Part shown: one piece after another, positions 43,134 through 50,987 of the stretch
How the letters are laid out: each line of letters opens with the position of its first letter
How positions within the stretch are numbered: the first letter of the stretch is position 1
Assembly (NCBI GenBank): GCA_900541585.1
Contig: UQKD01000017.1
Location: forward strand, 17,572-81,571
DNA from: an uncultured Alistipes sp.
Lineage (GTDB): Bacteria; Bacteroidota; Bacteroidia; Bacteroidales; Rikenellaceae
Direction: 5' to 3'
DNA: 64,000 nucleotides
Program-made: the position numbers and the translations under genes
Notes under the pieces: model-generated
Databases searched by the model: none
Told to the model about the DNA's origin: nothing
Seen by the model: only the letters and a program-made list of their open reading frames with translations

Positions 43134-44888
43134 ATGAAAACTACAGGACGTGTAAACGGTATCATCTCCAACATCGTGATCGTCAAGGCCGACGGACCCG
43201 TGGGCCAGAACGAGATCTGCTATGTCTGGACGGGCGATACCAAAATGATGGCCGAGGTCATCAAGGTCATAGGCGACGCGGCCTATGTCCAGGTTTTTGA
43301 CAGCACCCGCGGTCTGAAGATCGGCGACAAGGTGGAATTCGAGGGTCACATGCTCGAAGTCACGCTGGCCCCGGGCCTCTTGTCGCGCAACTACGACGGT
43401 CTTCAGAACGACCTCGAAAAGATGGACGGTCTGTTCATCGCCCGCGGTTCGATCACCGATCCGGTCGACTACGATGCCGAATGGGAATTCTCTCCGCTGG
43501 CCAAGGCCGGCGACAAGGTCACGGCGTCGTCGTGGCTGGGCGAGGTGAAGGAACAGTGGGTGATGCACAAGATCATGGTTCCCTTCACGATGACGGACAG
43601 CTATACGGTCAGGAGCGTCGCCGAGGCGGGCAAATACAAGATCACCGACACGATGGCCGTCCTGACCGACGCCGAAGGCCGGGACCACACCGTGACGATG
43701 GTGCAGAAATGGCCCGTCAAGCAGGCCGTGCGCTGCTATACGGAGAAACCCCGCCCGTCGCGCATCATGGAGACCGGCGTGCGTCCGATCGACACCTTCA
43801 ACCCGATGGCCGAGGGCGGTACGGGTTTTATCCCGGGGCCTTTCGGCGCGGGCAAGACCGTGCTCCAGCACGCCATTTCGAAGCAGGCCGACGCCGACGT
43901 GATCATTATGGTGGCGTGCGGCGAGCGCGCCAACGAGGTGGTGGAGATCTTCAAGGAGTTCCCCGAACTGATCGACCCGCATACGGGCCACACGCTCATG
44001 GAGCGCACGATCATCATCTGCAACACCTCGAACATGCCCGTCGCCGCGCGTGAGGCGTCGGTCTATACGGGTATGACCATCGGCGAATACTACCGCGCGA
44101 TGGGCCTCAAGGTGCTCGTTATGGCCGACTCGACGTCGCGCTGGGCGCAGGCCCTTCGCGAGATGTCGAACCGCCTGGAGGAGCTTCCCGGACAGGACGC
44201 CTTCCCGATGGACCTGTCGGCGATCATCTCGAACTTCTACTCGCGCGCCGGACTGGTGAAGCTCGTCGGCGGCCAGACCGGTTCCGTTACGTTCCTCGGC
44301 ACGGTGTCGCCCGCGGGCGGCAACCTCAAGGAGCCGGTGACCGAATCGACGAAGAAGGCCGCGCGCTGTTTCTACGCCCTTTCGCAGGGCCGCGCCGACT
44401 CGAAGCGCTACCCGGCCATCGACCCGCTGGAGTCCTACTCGAAATACCTCGAATACCCCGAAATCCGCGAATACCTCGACAACCACATCGAGAAGGACTG
44501 GGTGGACCTGGTCTACGAGGGCAAGACCATCGTGCAGCGCGGCAAGGAGGCCAACGACCAGATCAACATTCTGGGCGACGACGGCGTACCCGTGGAGTAC
44601 CACGAGCGGTTCTGGAAATCGGAGCTGATCGACTTCGTCATCCTGCAGCAGGACGCCTTCGACGCCATCGACGCCAACTGCCCGATGGAGCGCCAGCAGA
44701 TGATGTACAAGATGGTCCTCGGTATCTGCAACCGGGAATTTGCGTTCGCCGACTTCGAAGCCTGCTCGCAGTTCTTCAAGGGCCTGATCAACCTCTTCCG
44801 CCAGATGAACTACTCGGAGTGGAAGTCGGAGAAGTTCGAGGGCTACCGGAAGCAGATCGAGCAGTATGTGAGTGAACAATCCAAATAA
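43134..44888 (+). CDS. atpA: V/A-type ATPase catalytic subunit A
   Basis: 584 aa, standard length. It carries the P-loop PGPFGAGKTVLQHAIS (about 238-253), the non-homologous-region insert typical of A subunits, Walker-B region VLVMADSTSRWAQALREMS, and ISNFYSRAGLV. It hydrolyses or makes ATP at the A/B interface. Begins 16 nt after DUF2764 and 12 nt before subunit B. Confidence 0.97.
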   Translation: MKTTGRVNGIISNIVIVKADGPVGQNEICYVWTGDTKMMAEVIKVIGDAAYVQVFDSTRGLKIGDKVEFEGHMLEVTLAPGLLSRNYDGLQNDLEKMDGLFIARGSITDPVDYDAEWEFSPLAKAGDKVTASSWLGEVKEQWVMHKIMVPFTMTDSYTVRSVAEAGKYKITDTMAVLTDAEGRDHTVTMVQKWPVKQAVRCYTEKPRPSRIMETGVRPIDTFNPMAEGGTGFIPGPFGAGKTVLQHAISKQADADVIIMVACGERANEVVEIFKEFPELIDPHTGHTLMERTIIICNTSNMPVAAREASVYTGMTIGEYYRAMGLKVLVMADSTSRWAQALREMSNRLEELPGQDAFPMDLSAIISNFYSRAGLVKLVGGQTGSVTFLGTVSPAGGNLKEPVTESTKKAARCFYALSQGRADSKRYPAIDPLESYSKYLEYPEIREYLDNHIEKDWVDLVYEGKTIVQRGKEANDQINILGDDGVPVEYHERFWKSELIDFVILQQDAFDAIDANCPMERQQMMYKMVLGICNREFAFADFEACSQFFKGLINLFRQMNYSEWKSEKFEGYRKQIEQYVSEQSK

Positions 44889-44900
44889 GCGGGAGAAATT

Positions 44901-46223
44901 ATGACAACACGAGCATTTCAGAAGATATACACCAAGATTGACAACATCACCAAGGCTACCGTGACGCTCCGCGCCACGGGCGTCGGCAACGACGAGCTGG
45001 CCACCGTCGGCGGCAAACTGGCGCAGGTGGTGAAGATTATGGGCGAGAACGTCACGTTGCAGATTTTCGCCGGAACCGAGGGCCTGTCGACCGACTCCGA
45101 GGTCGTCTTCCACGGCGAGCCTCCCAAGCTGCGCGTTTCGGACAACCTCGCGGGTCGTTTCTTCAACGCTTACGGCGAACCGCTCGAAGGCGGCGGGATC
45201 ATCGAGGGCGAAGCCCGCGAGATCGGCGGTCCGACGGTGAACCCCTTCCGGCGCATCCAGCCTTCGGAGCTGATCGCCACGGGCATCGCCGGCATCGACC
45301 TGAACAACACGATCGTGACGGGGCAGAAGATCCCCTTCTTCGCCGACCCCGACCAGCCCTACAACGCCGTGATGGCCAACGTGGCCCTGCGTGCCAAGGC
45401 CGACAAGATCATCCTCGGCGGCATGGGCCTCACGAACGACGACTTTCTGTACTTCAAGTCGGTCTTCGAGAACGCCGGTGCGCTGGACCGCATCGTGTCG
45501 TTCGTCAACACGACGGAGAACCCGCCTGTGGAGCGTCTGCTCGTCCCCGACATGGCGCTGACCGCCGCCGAGTACTTCGCCGTCGACAAGGGCGAGAAGG
45601 TGCTGGTGCTGCTGACCGACATGACCTTGTACGCCGATGCCCTGGCCATCGTGTCGAACCGCATGGACCAGATTCCGTCGAAGGACTCGATGCCGGGATC
45701 GTTGTATTCCGACCTGGCGAAGATCTACGAAAAGGCCGTGCAGCTGCCCAACGGCGGTTCGATCACGATCATCGCCGTGACGACGCTTTCGGGCGGCGAC
45801 ATCACGCATGCCATCCCCGACAATACGGGTTATATCACCGAGGGTCAGTTGTTCCTGCGCAACGATTCCGACACGGGCAAGGTCATCGTCGATCCGTTCC
45901 GTTCGCTGTCGCGTCTGAAACAGCTCGTCATCGGCAAGAAGACCCGCGAGGACCATCCGCAGGTGATGAACGCCTGCGTGCGCCTCTACGCCGACGCAGC
46001 CAACGCCAAGACCAAGCTGGAGAACGGCTTCGACCTCTCGGACTACGACGAGCGCACCCTGAAGTTCGCCTTCGACTACTCGGAGAAGCTGCTGGCCATC
46101 GACGTCAATATCGAGATCAACCAGATGCTCGACACCGCATGGAGCCTCTTTGCCAAGTACTTCACCCGGGAGGAGGTCGCCATCAAGGAGGAGCTTATTA
46201 AGAAATACTGGAAGGAGGCGTAA
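44901..46223 (+). CDS. atpB: V/A-type ATPase regulatory subunit B
   Basis: 440 aa. It is homologous to A but has no P-loop: GQKIPFFADPDQPYNA stands in its place, as in all B subunits. Other conserved stretches are PFRRIQPSELIATGIAGID, LLTDMTLYADALAIVSNRM and IPSKDSMPGSLYSDLA. It completes the alternating A3B3 head. Confidence 0.97.
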   Translation: MTTRAFQKIYTKIDNITKATVTLRATGVGNDELATVGGKLAQVVKIMGENVTLQIFAGTEGLSTDSEVVFHGEPPKLRVSDNLAGRFFNAYGEPLEGGGIIEGEAREIGGPTVNPFRRIQPSELIATGIAGIDLNNTIVTGQKIPFFADPDQPYNAVMANVALRAKADKIILGGMGLTNDDFLYFKSVFENAGALDRIVSFVNTTENPPVERLLVPDMALTAAEYFAVDKGEKVLVLLTDMTLYADALAIVSNRMDQIPSKDSMPGSLYSDLAKIYEKAVQLPNGGSITIIAVTTLSGGDITHAIPDNTGYITEGQLFLRNDSDTGKVIVDPFRSLSRLKQLVIGKKTREDHPQVMNACVRLYADAANAKTKLENGFDLSDYDERTLKFAFDYSEKLLAIDVNIEINQMLDTAWSLFAKYFTREEVAIKEELIKKYWKEA

Positions 46224-46229
46224 CGCGCA

Positions 46230-46838
46230 ATGGCAATCAAATTCCAATATAACAAGACCTCGCTGGGCGAACTCGGCAAACAGCTGAAAATGCGCCAGAA
46301 GGCCCTCCCTACGATCAAAAGTAAGGAGTCGGCCCTGCGCTCCGAAGTGAAGAAGGCGAAGGACTCCGCTCTCGACTACCGCCGCCGGCTCGATGCCCTG
46401 AAGGCCGAGTACGACTACATGGTGTCGCTCTGGGGAGAGTTTGATTGTGACCTCCTGCGCATTGCCGACGTCGATTTGTCGGTCCAGAAAATCGCGGGTG
46501 TGCGCACGCCCGTCCTGCAGGAAGTGAAATTCGAGGAGAAACCCTACGATCTGTTCTCCTCGCCGGTGTGGTTCGCCGACGGAGTCGACATCCTCAAGCG
46601 CATGGCGCAGCTGGGGATTGAGTTCGAGGTCTACAACCGGAAGATGGAACTGCTGGACCATGCGCGCCGCAAAACCACTCAAAAGGTGAATTTGTACGAG
46701 AAGGTTCAGATACCCGGGTACGAGGACGCCATACGTAAGATCAAACGCTTCATGGAGGACGAGGAGAACCTCTCCAAGTCGGCCCAGAAGATCGTGAAAA
46801 CCAAACAGCAGGCCGCCGGGGAGGGCGCGATGTTATGA
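46230..46838 (+). CDS. atpD: V/A-type ATPase subunit D (central stalk)
   Basis: 202 aa. Two long antiparallel helices, with FQYNKTSLGELGKQLKMRQK at the N-terminus and a Lys/Glu-rich C-terminal helix (KIKRFMEDEENLSKSAQKIV), form the rotor shaft within A3B3. The stop overlaps the subunit I start as ATGA. No separate subunit F gene follows, as usual in this operon type. Confidence 0.92.
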   Translation: MAIKFQYNKTSLGELGKQLKMRQKALPTIKSKESALRSEVKKAKDSALDYRRRLDALKAEYDYMVSLWGEFDCDLLRIADVDLSVQKIAGVRTPVLQEVKFEEKPYDLFSSPVWFADGVDILKRMAQLGIEFEVYNRKMELLDHARRKTTQKVNLYEKVQIPGYEDAIRKIKRFMEDEENLSKSAQKIVKTKQQAAGEGAML

Positions 46839-48670
46839 TAGCCAGAATGTCAAAATACAACTTTGTGCTCTTTGCGGCGCAGAGTGAGGATTTCGTCGAG
46901 AAGCTGCGCGGCCTCGGGCTGGTGGACATCACCACCACGGGGTGGGAACCCTCCGAGGAGGACCGCCAGCTGCTGCTGGACATCGAGAGCCACGCGAAGG
47001 CCGCGGAGTTCCTGAAGAACTTCCGCGCCGGGGAGCGTTGCGACGCTGCCGCCGGGCCGTTCGCCTCGGGCGAGGAGGCCTACGAGCATTACGTCGCCGC
47101 GCACCGCGAGGCCGCGGCGCTCAATGCCGAGATCGGACGTCTGGAAAAAGCGGCCGAGGAGCTGCGTCCCTGGGGGGCGTTCGATGTGGAGGCGACGCGG
47201 AAACTCGCCGCACAGGGCATCGTGCTCCGTTATTTCTTCACCCAGCGCAACACCTTCGACAAACAGCTTGCCGAGTGGTCGGAGAGCTATACGATCTCCG
47301 AGATCAGCCGTTCCGATGCGACGGTGTGGTTCGTCGTCGTGGCCAAGCCCGGCGAGGAGGTTACGCTCGACGCGCAGGAGATGAAGACTCCGGCGATGGA
47401 CATCCGCGAGGCGGAACGCCGCATCGCCGAAGCCGAAAAGAAACTCCGGGACCTCGACGCCGAATTTTCGCGCGTGGCCGCTTCGGAGGCGCTGCTCGCA
47501 CGGCATGCCAGTTCGCTGAAGGAGCGTTTGCAGGGCGTGCGGGTGAAGGCCACGGCACAGGAGGCCGCCGACGGCACGCTGGTCGTCATGGAGGGCTGGG
47601 CCGAGAAGGAGACTTCCGATCGGGTCGACGCCCTTTTGGAGGAGTACCCCAACGTGGTCTTCCTCAAATCGGACCCCACGCCCGAGGACGAGACGCCCGT
47701 GAAACTCAAGAACCGTTGGTTCGCGCATGTTTTCGAACTGGTGGGCGACATGTACGCCCGTCCGAAATACGGGACGATGGACCTCACGCCGTTCTTCGCA
47801 CCGTTCTACATGCTCTTTTTCGGCATCTGTCTCAACGACGCCGGCTACGGACTGATCCTGACCCTGATGGGGTGGTGGATGCTCGCCAAGAACAAAAAGC
47901 CCGGCATGATGCGCCAGGCGGCGTGGTTCGCCACGCTGTGCGGCGTTTCGACGGTCCTTTTCGGACTGCTGTGCGGTTCGTTCTTCGGCATCAACATGAA
48001 CACGTGGTTCCCCTCGGTGAAATTCCTCGATTTCCAGGGACAGTTCTTCTCCATTGCGCTGGTCATCGGCGTGGTGCAGATCCTTTTCGGCATGCTGCTC
48101 AACATCTGGATGACCGTTCGCTGCTTCGGTTTCGGCCGTGCGCTGGGACTGCTGGGGTGGTTCATCATCCTCGTCTCGTGCTGCCTGGCCATGGGCCTTC
48201 CGATGGCGGGCCTGGCCATTCCGGGCTTTACGGCCGGATCGGCGGCCTTCTACGCGGCGCTGGGCGTCGGCGGCGTGCTGATGCTGCTTCTGAACAATCC
48301 CCGGCGCAATCCGCTCATCAACTTCGGCGCGGGTCTTTGGGACCTTTACAACAACCTCACGGGCCTGTTGAGCGACGTGCTGTCGTACATCCGTCTGTTC
48401 GCCATCGGGCTTTCGGGCGGCGTGCTGGCGCTGGTGTTCAACACGCTGGCGTCGGGATTCGTGCCCGAAGGTGCGAACATTCTGGTCCGGCTGCTGATCA
48501 TGATTCCGATTCTGTTGATCGGTCACGGCATCAACCTATTCATGTCGACCATCTCGTCGTTCGTGCACCCGCTGCGTCTGACGTTCGTCGAGTTTTTCAA
48601 GAACGCCGGTTTCGAAATGGCCTCGCGCAATTTCGACCCGATTCGTAAAATGAACGATACTAACGAATAA
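46835..48670 (+). CDS. atpI: V/A-type ATPase membrane subunit I (a-type)
   Basis: 611 aa. The N-terminal cytoplasmic half is alpha/beta with coiled coils (SKYNFVLFAAQSEDFVEKL, REAERRIAEAEKKLRDLDAE). The C-terminal half (about 310-600) has seven or eight membrane helices: FFAPFYMLFFGICLNDAGYG, SVTLFG-type segments, and the ion-pathway helix LLSDVLSYIRLFAIGLSGG, whose Arg is the conserved stator arginine. It provides the ion half-channels against the K ring. Confidence 0.95.
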   Translation: MIARMSKYNFVLFAAQSEDFVEKLRGLGLVDITTTGWEPSEEDRQLLLDIESHAKAAEFLKNFRAGERCDAAAGPFASGEEAYEHYVAAHREAAALNAEIGRLEKAAEELRPWGAFDVEATRKLAAQGIVLRYFFTQRNTFDKQLAEWSESYTISEISRSDATVWFVVVAKPGEEVTLDAQEMKTPAMDIREAERRIAEAEKKLRDLDAEFSRVAASEALLARHASSLKERLQGVRVKATAQEAADGTLVVMEGWAEKETSDRVDALLEEYPNVVFLKSDPTPEDETPVKLKNRWFAHVFELVGDMYARPKYGTMDLTPFFAPFYMLFFGICLNDAGYGLILTLMGWWMLAKNKKPGMMRQAAWFATLCGVSTVLFGLLCGSFFGINMNTWFPSVKFLDFQGQFFSIALVIGVVQILFGMLLNIWMTVRCFGFGRALGLLGWFIILVSCCLAMGLPMAGLAIPGFTAGSAAFYAALGVGGVLMLLLNNPRRNPLINFGAGLWDLYNNLTGLLSDVLSYIRLFAIGLSGGVLALVFNTLASGFVPEGANILVRLLIMIPILLIGHGINLFMSTISSFVHPLRLTFVEFFKNAGFEMASRNFDPIRKMNDTNE

Positions 48671-48695
48671 TAACAATTAAAAAACTCAAAACATT

Positions 48696-49160
48696 ATGGA
48701 AACAACAGCATTGGTATTGGCTTACGTCGGCGTAGCGCTGATGGTGGGTCTGGCAGGTGTCGCTTCGTCGATCGGCACCTCCATTACGGGTCAGGCCGCA
48801 GTAGGGGCCATGAAGAAGAACGGCGGCGCTTTCGGCAGCTACATGATTCTCTCGGCGCTTCCCGGTTCGCAGGGTCTCTACGGTTTCGTCTGCTTCTTTC
48901 TGGTACAGAAGGGCCTGACGGACCCGACGATGGTGCAGGGCGCGGCTATCTTCGGCGCGGGTCTGCTGGTCGGTCTGGTGAACATCGCCGCTTCGATCTA
49001 TCAGGCGAAGGTCTGCGCCAACGGTATCGCCGCCATCGGCAACGGTCACGACGTGATGGGTAAGACGCTGATCCTCGCGGCTTTCCCCGAGCTGTACGCC
49101 ATCCTGACGGTGGCCGCCACCTACCTGATCGCAACGCTCGACGGCGTGAACCTCTTCTGA
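48696..49160 (+). CDS. atpK: V/A-type ATPase proteolipid subunit K
   Basis: 154 aa, four membrane helices in two hairpins. Residues matching the Na+ site of Enterococcus NtpK can be placed: L55, S58 and Q59 in SALPGSQGLYGF, Q103 in SIYQAKV, and E132 in FPELYAIL (for L61, T64, Q65, Q110, E139). Only the second hairpin has the ion-carrying Glu. This suggests Na+ coupling (inference from residue conservation). Last gene of the operon, followed by a terminator. Confidence 0.93.
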   Translation: METTALVLAYVGVALMVGLAGVASSIGTSITGQAAVGAMKKNGGAFGSYMILSALPGSQGLYGFVCFFLVQKGLTDPTMVQGAAIFGAGLLVGLVNIAASIYQAKVCANGIAAIGNGHDVMGKTLILAAFPELYAILTVAATYLIATLDGVNLF

Positions 49161-49184
49161 CGGGGCGGAACGCCCGTCACCGAG

Positions 49185-49213
49185 AAGGGAGACCCTGCGG
49201 GGCCTCCCTTTTT
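49185..49213 (+). terminator. Rho-independent terminator of the V/A-ATPase operon
   Basis: Stem AAGGGAGACCC / GGGCCTCCCTT with one mismatch and a short loop, followed by a run of T. Starts 24 nt after the subunit K stop. Confidence 0.85.
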
Positions 49214-49239
49214 CGTTGCCGTCCTGCGGGCGGGGCGGT

Positions 49240-49271
49240 TTTGCCGTTTCGGAAAATTTGCCTTATCTTTG
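49240..49271 (+). promoter_or_regulatory. Promoter of the ABC-F gene
   Basis: TTTG (49240-49243), 20 bp, TATCTTTG (49264-49271): a full match to the Bacteroidota promoter. The start near 49278 gives a leader of about 115 nt. The leader contains a three-codon ORF (ATG at 49299, M-R-I-stop) and a GC-rich inverted repeat (TGCCGC / GCGGCA). Confidence 0.8.
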
Positions 49272-49391
49272 TTGCCGAATCAAAATCTTTTGTCAGCGAT
49301 GCGGATTTAAAAATTTCATAGACCCCTTCTGCCGCCCCGCCCTTGCGGATGCGGCACCGTGTACTTTGTAAATTTTCAAATCCGATATTTT

Positions 49392-50987
49392 ATGTCGCTT
49401 GTTTTCAGCGGGGTGTCGTTCGCATATCCCGGTTCGGAACCCCTTTTTTCCGACATCACCTTCACCGTCCGCCCGGGCGAACGGGTCGCCCTGGTCGGCC
49501 CTAACGGCTCGGGCAAAACCACACTGCTGCGCATCGCTGCCGGGTTGCAGCCTGCCGCCGGATCGGTCAGCTGCCCGGCGGCGCGCTGGTATCTGCCCCA
49601 GAACGCCCTGTGCCAGCCCGGCGAACCGGTCGCGGAGCTGCTGGGCGTAGCCCGTAAACTCGCTGCGCTGCATGCCATCGAGTCCGGGCGCGGTACGGAG
49701 GCCGATTTCTCGGCGCTCGACGACGATTGGGGCGTCGAGGAGCGGCTCGATGCCGTGCGCGGCCGTTGGGGAATCGCTTCGATCCCCCTCGACCGGCCGT
49801 TCCGTACGTTGAGCGGCGGCGAGCGCACGCGCGTCTTGCTGGCCGGGGCGGAGCTGTCGGGCGCCCGCGCGGTGCTGCTCGACGAGCCGAGCAACCACCT
49901 CGACGCCCGTGCGCGGACGTTGTTGTACGACTACGTCGGCCGGAGCCGCGCGGTCATGCTGATCGTGAGCCACGACCGGGCGCTTCTGGAGCTGATGGAC
50001 GCCATCGTCGAACTGGATTCGGGCCGGGCGATCCGTTACGGCGGAAATTACACGTTCTACAGCGGACAGCGCAACTTGCAGCTGGAGGCACTCCGCCGCC
50101 GTGCCGACGAACGGCAGCGCACCCTGCGGCAGGCCCGGGAGCGCGAACGGCAGCTGGCCGAGCGTCGGCAGCGGCAGGAGAGCCGGGCCGCGGGACATAC
50201 CGAACGCCGGGGGCTGGCCCGCATTGTGGCCGGGGGCCTGGCTTCGGCTTCCGAGCGGTCGGCGGCGCGTCTGGAGGAGGAGCGCCGCCGGCGGGTCGAG
50301 CGGATCGCCGCGGATCTGCACGAGGTCCGGGCGCGGATCGTCGCCGAACAGCCGTTTTCAGTGCACCTGCATTCGCCCGAACGGCGCGACCGACGGCTGC
50401 TCGCGGCGCTCGAAGGCGTGAACGTCCGCTTCGGGGACCGGATGCTGTGGCCCGAGCCGCTCTCGCTGGAGCTTTTTTCCGGCGAACGCCTCCGGATCCG
50501 GGGCGGCAACGGGACCGGGAAGACCACGCTGCTGCGTCTGCTGACCGGGGAACTGCTCCCTGCGTGCGGTTCCTGCCGCCGGGCGGAGCCGCTGCGCACG
50601 CTGCTGCTCGACCAGGAGTATTCGGCGCTTTCCGGCGCCGGGACCGTCGGGGAGTTCGTCATGCGCCGTGATACGGCCCATCGCCCCGAAGGCGAGCTGC
50701 GTGCCTGGCTCGACCACCACTGCTTCGCGCAGGAGCAGTGGACGCAGGCGTGCGACACCTTGAGCGGCGGTGAGAAGCTGAAACTGCTGTTGTTCGGGGA
50801 GACGCTCGGCGCTTCGGCTCCCGACCTGCTGCTGCTCGACGAGCCGACCAATAACGTCGACCTCCGGAGCCAGGAACTGTTGCTCGGGGCGCTCTCCGAA
50901 TACAAAGGAACGGTTGTCGCGGTTTCCCACGACGAACCGTTCCTTCGGGATCTGGGTATTACGGCCGAACTGGCGCTCGTTCCGTGA
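49392..50987 (+). CDS. ABC-F family ATPase (ribosome-associated, duplicated ABC domains)
   Basis: 531 aa from the ATG at 49392; an in-frame ATG at 49359 would add 11 hydrophobic residues. Two nucleotide-binding domains are complete. The first has Walker A GPNGSGKTT (36-44), signature LSGGERTRV and Walker B AVLLDEPSNHLD. The second has GGNGTGKTT, LSGGEKLKL and LLLLDEPTNNVD. They are joined by a highly basic Arg/Glu-rich helical linker (about 235-320). No membrane segments, so it acts on ribosomes, in translation rescue or antibiotic protection. The subfamily (Uup-like or resistance type) cannot be fixed by eye. Its stop directly abuts the stop of the convergent rnr gene. Confidence 0.9.
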   Translation: MSLVFSGVSFAYPGSEPLFSDITFTVRPGERVALVGPNGSGKTTLLRIAAGLQPAAGSVSCPAARWYLPQNALCQPGEPVAELLGVARKLAALHAIESGRGTEADFSALDDDWGVEERLDAVRGRWGIASIPLDRPFRTLSGGERTRVLLAGAELSGARAVLLDEPSNHLDARARTLLYDYVGRSRAVMLIVSHDRALLELMDAIVELDSGRAIRYGGNYTFYSGQRNLQLEALRRRADERQRTLRQARERERQLAERRQRQESRAAGHTERRGLARIVAGGLASASERSAARLEEERRRRVERIAADLHEVRARIVAEQPFSVHLHSPERRDRRLLAALEGVNVRFGDRMLWPEPLSLELFSGERLRIRGGNGTGKTTLLRLLTGELLPACGSCRRAEPLRTLLLDQEYSALSGAGTVGEFVMRRDTAHRPEGELRAWLDHHCFAQEQWTQACDTLSGGEKLKLLLFGETLGASAPDLLLLDEPTNNVDLRSQELLLGALSEYKGTVVAVSHDEPFLRDLGITAELALVP

